Origin: Phycisphaerae bacterium
GTDB taxonomy: Bacteria; Chloroflexota; Anaerolineae; 4572-78; J111
Reading direction: 5' to 3'
DNA length: 64,000 nucleotides
Assembly (NCBI GenBank): GCA_028285035.1
Contig: JANQQF010000051.1
Span: 1 to 64,000, forward strand
Numbering within the stretch: the stretch's first letter is position 1; every line of letters starts with the position of its first letter. Positions 53,456 through 60,254 of this stretch are shown here, one piece after another. A program made the translations under genes and the position numbers. The notes under the pieces were generated by a model, which searched no databases, was not told the origin of the DNA, and saw nothing but the letters and a program-made list of their open reading frames with translations.

Positions 53456-55037
53456 ATTTTTCTGGCTCACAGGTACAAGGTACACAAAATTTTCCTAACG
53501 CACAAGTAAACTGCCCAAACTTCTCTCCGTTATCAATCCCCAGTTCTCCTTTTAGTTCGATAGCGTCGAGAATCCAATTTTTAGCATCTTTGTCATCCTC
53601 TATGAAATCTGCATACTTCCTTACACGTTTGATCCAAGCGGTTAATTCTTGAAAGTCTTTGTGGCTCCTATCTTCTGTGTCTAGCTCTTTTTCAATCAGT
53701 GTGTATCGTTCTCTCAAATCAAGTATTTCTTTTTCAAGTGCATCAGCGTCACGTTCTAGGGTGGCACGAAGATACTCATTTTTTGCCATTCTGAATGCGG
53801 TCGAAAGATTCTTGAACTCTTGTTCACGATCAGCTAGCGTCGCTTGAACTAAATCTAAACGACCTTGGATTTCTTCCCTTCGTTGAGCGGATGTTTCATT
53901 TCGATCAGCCCCAAGTTGTTCCAATTTTTTATCGTCAAATATGAGTTCCCTTACCTTGTCCCAGACTTTTTCATCAAATGGGTGAGCCTTAATTCTAGGT
54001 TTTGAATTACAAGGACGTGTGTATCCATCTTGCTTGCAGCTAACAGATCTAGGACAAATATAATAGGTATATTTGTATTCAATCCCTTTTCGTATTTGGG
54101 TTGAAGTTGAAGCAGTAATAGAGTATTTACACTCTGCACATACACACCGATACCTAAGCAATACTTTTTCAGATTTATTTCGATTTATCCCTCGTGTATT
54201 CTTCTTCTTCCGTTCTTGAGCAAGATTCCAGGTATCCATATCAATAATAGCGGGCTGCCGATTGGACAAATGAGCATACGTATAGTGTCCTATATAAACA
54301 TGTTGGGTGAGCATTCGAGCAATTGCACCGTGACGCCACTCGTCAGCAAACTTACGATTATTACAAGGCTTGATCCCCATTGCATTAAGTTTATGAGTAA
54401 TTTGGCGAACAGTAAGTTTGTTACCGTCCTCATCGCCGACAGTGTACCAGTGAAAAACCATACGAACGACCTTGGCTTGATCTTCAATAATTGCAAGTTT
54501 TTGTAGTTTACCGTCCTGAACAACATCGTAACCATATATACGATTACATTTGACCATCACTCCGCCTTGTTCAACTTTTTCATATCGCCCTCGGGTAGTA
54601 TCTCTTTTGATCTGCTCTCCCCAATTTTGGGCAAATCGACCTTGAATATCTTCAACAACTTGGTGTCCGAAGCTATCTAGATCAATTTTACCTCTCGTAA
54701 TGTAGTGTAATTCAACGCCTAATCTTTGAAGCTCTTTACGCAAAATCGCATAATCGGTACTGTCACGACTAATTCTGTCATTATCCAGTGTAATTAAAGC
54801 ATCAGCTTTACCCGCTCGTAGGTCATCCATCACATTATCAAATTCAGGTCTAGAAATGCTATATCCGGTAAAATCATCAGAATATACCGCCGCCACGTTC
54901 ATATCGTGGATATCAACATACGCTTTTGCCTTGCGAATTTGAGAGTCAATCGAGACCCCCTCAAGTTGTTTGGCTGATGACACCCGAGCATAAATAATTG
55001 CACGACGTATCTCTTTGCTGGTTTGTTTTTTGCTCAT
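53391..55037 (-). CDS. large serine recombinase (integrase)
   Basis: 548 residues; GGAG precedes ATG 55037. The N-terminal resolvase domain has YARVSSAKQLEGVSIDSQ with catalytic Ser20, then DDFTGYSISRPEFDNVMDDL and TLDNDRISRDSTDY. The recombinase domain (GYDVVQDGKLQKLAIIEDQA, GIKPCNNRKF) and a zinc ribbon (CVCAECKYS ... CPRSVSC) follow, then a long coiled coil. This is the usual architecture of phage and ICE integrases. The last residues (TVDHDGDDRHSRWGLW) overlap an apparently interrupted host gene in another frame, so the natural end may have been altered by integration. Confidence 0.93.
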   Translation of the reverse strand: MSKKQTSKEIRRAIIYARVSSAKQLEGVSIDSQIRKAKAYVDIHDMNVAAVYSDDFTGYSISRPEFDNVMDDLRAGKADALITLDNDRISRDSTDYAILRKELQRLGVELHYITRGKIDLDSFGHQVVEDIQGRFAQNWGEQIKRDTTRGRYEKVEQGGVMVKCNRIYGYDVVQDGKLQKLAIIEDQAKVVRMVFHWYTVGDEDGNKLTVRQITHKLNAMGIKPCNNRKFADEWRHGAIARMLTQHVYIGHYTYAHLSNRQPAIIDMDTWNLAQERKKKNTRGINRNKSEKVLLRYRCVCAECKYSITASTSTQIRKGIEYKYTYYICPRSVSCKQDGYTRPCNSKPRIKAHPFDEKVWDKVRELIFDDKKLEQLGADRNETSAQRREEIQGRLDLVQATLADREQEFKNLSTAFRMAKNEYLRATLERDADALEKEILDLRERYTLIEKELDTEDRSHKDFQELTAWIKRVRKYADFIEDDKDAKNWILDAIELKGELGIDNGEKFGQFTCALGKFCVPCTCEPEKSCGSCTVDHDGDDRHSRWGLW

Positions 55038-55176
55038 AATTTCTCCAATCTTATTTTGTCAGGCAAAAAAGACCTGGATTTCTTGATTAGTAACTGCTAG
55101 AATATAGCTACGTTTGATACTGCTTCTTTGGAAGCTTCATCAGTCATCCAGAAGAACCGTATCAAGGTGATAAAAA

Positions 55177-55338
55177 ATGAATAATGCAATTTCAGGTGAG
55201 CAGCCTTCATCACCACAAACTGATAATCCATCCAATGAGACTTTGACCCCCAAGCAGAAAAAGGTAATGCTGTCTATAATTTCGTATCTTGAGCGACGAT
55301 ATCGAGACAAAGCCCCCTTGCAATCTAAGTCAAAATAA
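55177..55338 (+). CDS. small protein with LexA-N-terminus-like segment
   Basis: A 53-residue frame from ATG 55177 with AAGGTGA upstream, in the gap between two minus-strand genes. A Ser/Pro/Asn-rich start is followed by TLTPKQKKVMLSIISYLERR, which resembles the first helix of LexA-type winged helices (LT.RQ..VL..I..Y), then it stops. It is too short to be a full HTH. The opposite strand has a longer frame that looks like chance. Confidence 0.35.
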   Translation: MNNAISGEQPSSPQTDNPSNETLTPKQKKVMLSIISYLERRYRDKAPLQSKSK

Positions 55339-55407
55339 TTTTTCATCGTCCCAGGTGTAAAATGTAGCTTTCCTGTTACCCCCTGATGTAATGTACACCT
55401 TACACAT

Positions 55408-56283
55408 TTACACCCGTTCATATTTCTCCAAAATACCTTTAATCTTCTGATTTTGATTGCCTCCCTTCGATCCATAAATCATTTGAGCAATCACTGAGAC
55501 CTTCTCCCCCTGGTCAAATAAATCCAAGACTTTTTGTTCCATTGGTGTAGATTCTACTGCTAAATCAATGACTTCATCGTAATTCGATACACCCGATTGT
55601 TGAGTAGGATAGGGGCCAGGAAGGGCAGCAATTGCCTCTCCACCGCCGGTATCAATTGTGGCTTGACGTTGGCCATTAGCTATTGTCAATCGAACTACCG
55701 CAAAACCATCTTTGAGATCATATTCACCATCCAGCCCCAAAGGTTTTGCTCGATCAGAGTGAGTGGCGATAAACACACTGAAGGCGGCTTTGCGGCTCTC
55801 CGTTAGGAGTGATTTGATGGCTTCACCTGCCCCTTTAACGTTGTAGACAATGGCACGCCACTCATCAATGAGAATGGTAATTCGGGGATGAGCCTGTTCT
55901 GCCACGATACCTTTGCCAATCTCGGTATATCGTTTGGTCATAAGACGAACCAGACTTTCAAGTGCTAGTCCAATGTCGTTATAGTTGCGTCCGGTTCCGA
56001 TCACCGTACACTGCTGCCACTTGTCAGGATAAGCGTGCGGATCAATCACAATTACTTTTGAGCTTTGGGCACGTCGCTGAACCAACCATTGCAATACCGT
56101 TGTCTTACCAGAATCGCTGGACCCAACAATTAAACATCGCTGAACCGTATCTAAGGCAGACAGTAATTCGATTTGGGTGTTGGCAGGAAGTAGGGAAGGT
56201 TGCACGTTGCTGGCTGTCTTACGTTGGTTTCTGAGTGTATACAACTGCCACGATTGAATCTCTGTATTATTGGGCAGCGTCAC
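55408..56283 (-). CDS. HerA/FtsK-like DNA-translocase-type ATPase
   Basis: 291 residues from GTG 56283. Walker A is GSSDSGKTT at 54-62; KVIVIDPHAYPDKW and ITILIDEWRAI (Walker B) follow, then SVFIATHSDRAKPLG. A helical C terminus with a possible HTH ends the protein (KVSVIAQMIYGSKGGNQNQK). The pattern is that of small TraD/FtsK/HerA motors on mobile elements. No ribosome site precedes the GTG. The frame stays open and protein-like for about 38 codons further upstream (VYIRDTDKEATWRN), overlapping the membrane-protein gene, so the real start may be earlier and non-standard. Confidence 0.8.
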   Translation of the reverse strand: MTLPNNTEIQSWQLYTLRNQRKTASNVQPSLLPANTQIELLSALDTVQRCLIVGSSDSGKTTVLQWLVQRRAQSSKVIVIDPHAYPDKWQQCTVIGTGRNYNDIGLALESLVRLMTKRYTEIGKGIVAEQAHPRITILIDEWRAIVYNVKGAGEAIKSLLTESRKAAFSVFIATHSDRAKPLGLDGEYDLKDGFAVVRLTIANGQRQATIDTGGGEAIAALPGPYPTQQSGVSNYDEVIDLAVESTPMEQKVLDLFDQGEKVSVIAQMIYGSKGGNQNQKIKGILEKYERV

Positions 56284-56309
56284 CTGACCATTGGCTTGTA
56301 CTCGAACAT

Positions 56310-56564
56310 CTAAATGAGCATTGCGCCAAGTGGCTTCTTTGTCAGTGTCTCGGATGTAAACCTGTTGCCCTTCATTCGCTCTCGAATAATCAAGATCAAA
56401 AAAAGAGCAGCACCACTAATAAATATGATGATCACACCAGTTATGAGGTAAATGGCGAACCGAATAGTCAATACAAGCTGGGCGTGGGCCACGGAATCGA
56501 TATACCATCCAAGACCAACGAGTAGAAGTAACGCGACAAGAAGGGGAAGGGTGTATTGTTTCAT
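56310..56564 (-). CDS. small two-helix membrane protein
   Basis: 84 residues from ATG 56564 with AGGAG upstream. Two helices (YTLPLLVALLLLVGLGWYI and YLITGVIIIFISGAALFLIL) are followed by a basic tail. Its start overlaps the stop of the preceding gene as ATGA, so it belongs to the same operon. It precedes the ATPase gene and may help anchor it. No family recognised. Confidence 0.7.
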   Translation of the reverse strand: MKQYTLPLLVALLLLVGLGWYIDSVAHAQLVLTIRFAIYLITGVIIIFISGAALFLILIIRERMKGNRFTSETLTKKPLGAMLI

Positions 56565-56827
56565 TGTTTTACTCCTATGCCATACAACAGAGATTGAACT
56601 ACTACCTCTAATACCCGTAACGAAAACATAGTCGCTACCATTACATCACCAATGAACAACCAAGCCTCATATAAAACGTGGGATGCAACATAGATCAGTT
56701 GCCATATCCAATAGAACAGGTATGTGGTGAATTGAACAGTCAGTGCCAATGCACCACTGTCATCTTCAATCAGGATGTTCACAGCTAATCGTGTTTGGTG
56801 TTGCAGGCTCAATCGTTGAACACTCAT
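56561..56827 (-). CDS. small membrane protein of unknown function
   Basis: 88 residues starting at ATG 56827 inside an ATGA overlap with the preceding gene. A short polar start is followed by one or two hydrophobic segments (FTTYLFYWIWQLIYVASHVL, FIGDVMVATMFSLRVLEVVV). Overlaps at both ends show translational coupling in a four-gene run with the ATPase. Confidence 0.7.
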   Translation of the reverse strand: MSVQRLSLQHQTRLAVNILIEDDSGALALTVQFTTYLFYWIWQLIYVASHVLYEAWLFIGDVMVATMFSLRVLEVVVQSLLYGIGVKQ

Positions 56828-57630
56828 TGGATGACCTCCCAACCATTCCCATTTTTATGAATATGTCCTGCCTCTGACAGTGCTTTGAGATCGCTGTACA
56901 CTGTATTGCGTGAGATGTGCAGTTGTGCTGCAATAACAGACACTCCAATATCCCTCTCGGTGGACAAAATCTGTAACAACGTATCACGTCGCCGTTCAAT
57001 GGTTTGGGCATCATATTGAGCTTTGGTTTGTTTTGCGCGTTCAAGACTGCTGTGTTGAACACGTTTTGTTTGTTTAATGTCAAGTTGAAGCGTATTTAGG
57101 GTTTGTTGAGCCTGTTCAATGGCTTCATTCAATTGGCTCACCTCGGTGTTCAATCGATCTACTTCTGTTTGTTTACTCAAAATAAGATCATTCATCTCGC
57201 GTTGCTTATCCTCTAATTGAGTTTCCAGATCAGCTAAACTGAACAGTAAGGTGTTGCGTGCCACGCCGTGTTTAATTTGGTTTAGAAAGCTCTCAAAGGA
57301 CAGTAGCAAAAATAAACTAGGCATCGCTGCCATCACTCGTGAGACAATATTTGCCTCTGCGTGCAACACATTAAATGTTCCAGCAATCAAACTACTTCCA
57401 ATAATTAAGAACCACTGCCAGCGAGCATGTTCTCCCTGTATAGAGCGGTGGAGGGCATTGAGGCTAAAAATGATCACTCCAGCTTCAACTACCAGTGGAA
57501 AGAGAAACGGGATACTGATGTTATGCTGGGATGCTAAATCCGTTAGCGCGTTGAAACTCAAGATAAAGCTCGACAAAGCCAGTAGTAAGGTTAATGTTCC
57601 AGTAATCTTCGCAATCGTTTGTGTATACAT
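56824..57630 (-). CDS. membrane, coiled-coil and winged-helix protein (DUF2637-like)
   Basis: 268 residues from ATG 57630 with AAGGAG upstream. Four membrane helices span residues 8-115 (VVEAGVIIFSLNALHRSIQG, RWQWFLIIGSSLIAGTFNVL). A coiled coil covers about 125-205 (VSQLNEAIEQAQQTLNTLQL). The C-terminal ~55 residues are a winged helix (ISRNTVYSDLKALSEAGHIH). Similar DUF2637-type proteins occur on actinobacterial integrative elements. The near-perfect palindrome at 57644-57675 covers its promoter region. Confidence 0.78.
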   Translation of the reverse strand: MYTQTIAKITGTLTLLLALSSFILSFNALTDLASQHNISIPFLFPLVVEAGVIIFSLNALHRSIQGEHARWQWFLIIGSSLIAGTFNVLHAEANIVSRVMAAMPSLFLLLSFESFLNQIKHGVARNTLLFSLADLETQLEDKQREMNDLILSKQTEVDRLNTEVSQLNEAIEQAQQTLNTLQLDIKQTKRVQHSSLERAKQTKAQYDAQTIERRRDTLLQILSTERDIGVSVIAAQLHISRNTVYSDLKALSEAGHIHKNGNGWEVIQ

Positions 57631-57643
57631 AGTTAACTCCTTG

Positions 57644-57675
57644 CCAAATAGGTAGCATCGATACTACCTATTTGG
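57644..57675. promoter_or_regulatory. operator palindrome 1
   Basis: CCAAATAGGTAG and its exact complement CTACCTATTTGG flank CATCGATA, giving a 32-base near-perfect palindrome (one mismatched pair). It begins 14 bases upstream of the start codon of the membrane/winged-helix gene. A shorter copy of the same sequence lies at 57980-58005. A shared repressor from the element is likely to bind both. Confidence 0.75.
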
Positions 57676-57689
57676 TTAAAAAAATATTC

Positions 57690-57944
57690 TTACTTCTTGG
57701 ATTTAGGTCCAGTCCGTGAGTCATCTGACCCTTTTATTGCTTCAATATATTTTTCTAAACTTTGAATATCGATTAGATACATTGTCCCAATCTTAGTGGC
57801 TTCGATCTTATTCTGCCGAATCAATCGTCGTAGATATTCTTCGTTATAACCAGTCTTTTGACTGGCTTCTTTAATAGTATAGCTTGGCCCTTCAGGCATA
57901 AAATCGTCCGATATATAAGAGTGATAATTCAACGATTTTAGCAT
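57690..57944 (-). CDS. excisionase-like MerR/HTH_17 protein
   Basis: 84 residues from ATG 57944. The HTH is YTIKEASQKTGYNEEYLRRL followed by a wing (KIEATKIGTMYLID), the helix_turn_helix_17 pattern of excisionases and plasmid regulators, and a Lys/Ser-rich tail (RTGPKSKK). A longer frame back to 58013 is open, but its extra codons are translated from the operator palindrome at 57980-58005, so I prefer the internal ATG, which has AGGAAG 13 bases upstream. It lies between two copies of the same operator and probably regulates itself and the operon at 57630. Confidence 0.75.
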   Translation of the reverse strand: MLKSLNYHSYISDDFMPEGPSYTIKEASQKTGYNEEYLRRLIRQNKIEATKIGTMYLIDIQSLEKYIEAIKGSDDSRTGPKSKK

Positions 57945-57977
57945 GGCCCAAAAATTCTTCCTAATTATATTACCATC

Positions 57978-58006
57978 AAAATAGGTAGCATCAATACTAC
58001 CTATTC
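57978..58006. promoter_or_regulatory. operator palindrome 2
   Basis: AATAGGTAG - CATCAATA - CTACCTATT covers 57980-58005. The arms are identical to the core of operator 1 and the centre differs at one base. It lies 35 bases upstream of the HTH gene's preferred start. Confidence 0.75.
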
Positions 58007-58213
58007 TAGTCATTCTAATTTAATTGTCAAATCCTTTTAGTATTCTTAATTTTTCGATCAGATAACACTATAAGAGTTCGGTAGTGAAAAGAGCATCGCT
58101 TTCCATAAAAAGGATTATCCTCTTTGCTTTTGACAATTTTAATAAAGCAAAGTAATGTCCAAGCAGAGTTGGTCCTATCATTAGGATAATCCTTTACAAC
58201 AGCATACGGTATC

Positions 58214-58450
58214 GTGTCTGAGCAAACCCCGAAGGGGGGTCCACTACAAGACCTCACTTCAAGCCTCATTTCAGTAACGGAGGCTTCTAAGTTAAGCGGG
58301 TTGACCACAGGTCATCTAAGAAAACTCCTTCGTGACGGTCAAATAGAAGGGGTAAAAGTTGGCCGAAACTGGCTCACCACTGAAGAAGCACTCCAAATAT
58401 ATTTGCAACAAGAAATCAAACCAGGTCCCAAGCCCAAAAAACAAGCATAA
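58214..58450 (+). CDS. second excisionase-like HTH_17 protein
   Basis: 78 residues from GTG 58214, on the plus strand, divergent from the first HTH gene. ISVTEASKLSGLTTGHLRKL then GQIEGVKVGRNWLTTEEALQ is a clear HTH_17 domain, and the tail KPGPKPKKQA is basic like that of its neighbour. The two proteins share the pattern throughout and look like diverged paralogues. No ribosome site is evident before GTG, so the start is uncertain. Confidence 0.75.
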   Translation: MSEQTPKGGPLQDLTSSLISVTEASKLSGLTTGHLRKLLRDGQIEGVKVGRNWLTTEEALQIYLQQEIKPGPKPKKQA

Positions 58451-58470
58451 TCTGGTACTATCGAAGCAAA

Positions 58471-58540
58471 TAATTATCACCGATACCGAAGATATTAATT
58501 TGTAATTATCACCGATACCGCATACAATTATCGGTAACCA
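58471..58540. repeat. tandem operator-like repeats
   Basis: AATTATCACCGATACCG occurs at 58472-58488 and 58504-58520, 32 bases apart (about three helical turns). A shorter inverted relative, AATTATCGGTAACC, follows at 58527-58540. They lie just after the second HTH gene. Operators for one of the HTH proteins, or excisionase/recombinase accessory sites, are both possible. Confidence 0.6.
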
Positions 58541-58603
58541 ACGTTGGTTTTCTTCTTACCTCATTTCTTTACTATACTATAAATGAAAAGGAGGGACTGG
58601 CTG

Positions 58604-58630
58604 ATGAAAGCTGGCGGAAACGGCGGTTAG
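58604..58630 (+). CDS. possible 8-residue leader peptide
   Basis: ATG 58604 is preceded at 9 bases by a very strong AAGGAGG site, yet encodes only MKAGGNGG before TAG. A TATACT box lies at 58574-58579 and a hairpin follows the stop by 7 bases. The layout resembles a leader or a tiny regulatory transcript rather than a normal gene. It could also be chance. Confidence 0.25.
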   Translation: MKAGGNGG

Positions 58631-58636
58631 ATAGGT

Positions 58637-58675
58637 CAAAAGAGCGGGGGGAATCCGGAGCCTTTCGCTCTTTTG
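58637..58675. terminator. hairpin, probable bidirectional terminator
   Basis: CAAAAGAGCG (58637-58646) and CGCTCTTTTG (58666-58675) are exact complements with a 19-base loop. The right arm ends in CTTTTGCATTTT, giving a moderate T-run on the plus strand; on the minus strand the structure follows the gene ending at 58680 by 4 bases. Confidence 0.55.
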
Positions 58676-58679
58676 CATT

Positions 58680-59375
58680 TTACCACCACCACTTAATGGT
58701 ATAATCTTCAAAGTGTTTGAGGCTATTGGTTTCCCAAGTTAGCATTTGCCGACCATCCGGCAGTGTACTGAAATGCTCTTGATTAAAGGGATGTTCTCGG
58801 TGACGATAAAGTAAGGTTGCCCGACGACAACGACGTGTCTTTGGAAAAATGATCGCCAACTTGAACTGTCGCGTCCGATGTCGAATTGAAGTCTGCCAGG
58901 CCTCGACCTTATTAATGAAGCCCTCTTTGATCTTCCGTTCGGTATAGAAGGTCATCTCCTCTCCAGCGTTTTTTGTGCCTCGTAACGAAATCAAAATATT
59001 CCACTGATTACCCTCACGATATCGATCTACCTCAACGCCAGGGGAACATTTATAATCCGCAAAGATGTTGCCTTCACCCCAAGCATAATCCTGAAAGGCA
59101 ATAATGTAATCTTGTAGAAATTTGATGTGTTGCTGCCGTTTGAAGATGGCGGTTTTACCTCGCCTATCGAGTAGTTCAAGGGTCGCGTCATACTCCAGAA
59201 TCTCATACATTCCCTCGTGTTCTTGTCGTTTCAACCAACGGGATAGTAAGTTGAATAGAGGGGGGAGGAGGGTTAACCAATCGATTGAAAAGTGACCCAA
59301 GACCTTGGTCAACAATGAGGGCATAGTTTTGGTAGGTTTGGTATTGTCAGCCACGACCTCACTATAGTGGGTCAT
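58680..59375 (-). CDS. protein of unknown function with hydrophobic N-terminal segment
   Basis: 231 residues. A hydrophobic stretch (WLTLLPPLFNLLSRWLKR) near residue 35 could be a membrane or packing helix. The rest is mixed strand/helix with no motif I know and ends in a strand-rich part (MLTWETNSLKHFEDYTIKWW). ATG 59375 has no ribosome site and lies 10 bases after the stop of the gene at 59386, so translation is probably coupled. Confidence 0.6.
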   Translation of the reverse strand: MTHYSEVVADNTKPTKTMPSLLTKVLGHFSIDWLTLLPPLFNLLSRWLKRQEHEGMYEILEYDATLELLDRRGKTAIFKRQQHIKFLQDYIIAFQDYAWGEGNIFADYKCSPGVEVDRYREGNQWNILISLRGTKNAGEEMTFYTERKIKEGFINKVEAWQTSIRHRTRQFKLAIIFPKTRRCRRATLLYRHREHPFNQEHFSTLPDGRQMLTWETNSLKHFEDYTIKWWW

Positions 59376-59385
59376 ATAACCAAAT

Positions 59386-59631
59386 TCAACTAGAAGCCTT
59401 TGGTTCAGGCGGCCACGCCAACCCTAACTGACCACACACTGCTTTATATTCCCTCGCCAACTCATCAAAGTGGTTGTCCAATTCTTCTTCATCCGTAATG
59501 TCTGTCTCTCGGCGAAGCAAGCCGTATTCCTTTAGCTGCTTGACCCGTATTTGGTAAATAGCGAGAGCCATCGCATATGGGTCAGGTTCTGAGGATAAAG
59601 TAGGGGGAATAGGGGAGCGTTCGGACTTCAT
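59386..59631 (-). CDS. small acidic hypothetical protein
   Basis: 81 residues, helical and acidic in the centre (RRETDITDEEELDNHFDELA) and ending in WPPEPKASS. No ribosome site is seen before ATG 59631, but a TATGTT box about 20 bases upstream suggests a leaderless or near-leaderless transcript. It is divergent from the RadC-like gene and coupled to the gene at 58680. No function can be assigned. Confidence 0.55.
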   Translation of the reverse strand: MKSERSPIPPTLSSEPDPYAMALAIYQIRVKQLKEYGLLRRETDITDEEELDNHFDELAREYKAVCGQLGLAWPPEPKASS

Positions 59632-59696
59632 TCTGTTAGTCTAACATAGCTTTCGGTCCACTTGAGAAGTGGGATTAGCGTGATACCATACCCGTT

Positions 59697-60233
59697 ATGT
59701 CCGAACGGCTTTACCAGCGTCGCTTTGATGAGCAATTCCAGTCACAGTTTCCCCAAGAGGTCACACCCCAAGGCTTTGAGGCTGGGTTCTTATCACCACA
59801 ACAGGATTTGGGTCGTTTTGTCGCGGAAACCCGCCAGCACGTCCAGGTAACCTCTCCCCAAGTGGCCGCGCGGTATCTGAAAGAGAAGATTTACGTCCCA
59901 TTTGAAGCATTTGATCAAGAAGAGGTGTGGGTTCTGTTGCTGGACATCAAGAACAACATCACGCACGAGGCAATGGTCTATCGCGGCACAGTTCATCAAG
60001 CCCTTATCCGACCCGCCGAAATCTTCAAGCCAGCCGTCCGACTCAATGCTCCTGCCTTGATTTTATCGCATTGCCACCCATCAGGGGACCCCACACCAAG
60101 CCCAGAAGACGTTCTCATCACCCGCTCGTTGATTGAGGCGGGTGAGCTTTTGAGTATCGAGGTTTTGGATCATATCATCGTTGGACGAGGGAATTGGATT
60201 TCGTTGAAGGAGCGGGGTGGGGCGTTTGGGTAG
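59697..60233 (+). CDS. RadC-like JAB-domain protein
   Basis: 178 residues. The C-terminal ~120 hold the metal site of the RadC family: ALILSHCHPSGDPTPSPEDV followed by an Asp-containing loop (LDHIIVGRGNW). The usual N-terminal helix-hairpin-helix is replaced by a short unrelated start. Such truncated RadC proteins are frequent on phages, plasmids and islands. Their activity is undecided. It lies divergent from the small gene at 59386. Confidence 0.85.
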   Translation: MSERLYQRRFDEQFQSQFPQEVTPQGFEAGFLSPQQDLGRFVAETRQHVQVTSPQVAARYLKEKIYVPFEAFDQEEVWVLLLDIKNNITHEAMVYRGTVHQALIRPAEIFKPAVRLNAPALILSHCHPSGDPTPSPEDVLITRSLIEAGELLSIEVLDHIIVGRGNWISLKERGGAFG

Positions 60234-60254
60234 GGTCTTTTGTATGACTACTCA

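Noticed and set aside
55140..55475. 111-codon minus-strand frame downstream of the ATPase gene
   Set aside because: It overlaps the 3' end of the ATPase gene out of frame, has no ribosome site and an odd composition.
57945..58013. Longer version of the first HTH protein starting at 58013
   Set aside because: The extra 23 codons are read from the operator palindrome and add no domain. ATG 57944 fits better.
58471..58540. CRISPR-like array
   Set aside because: There are only two direct copies and one partial inverted copy, with a 15-base gap between the two direct copies and no cas genes. An operator cluster fits better.
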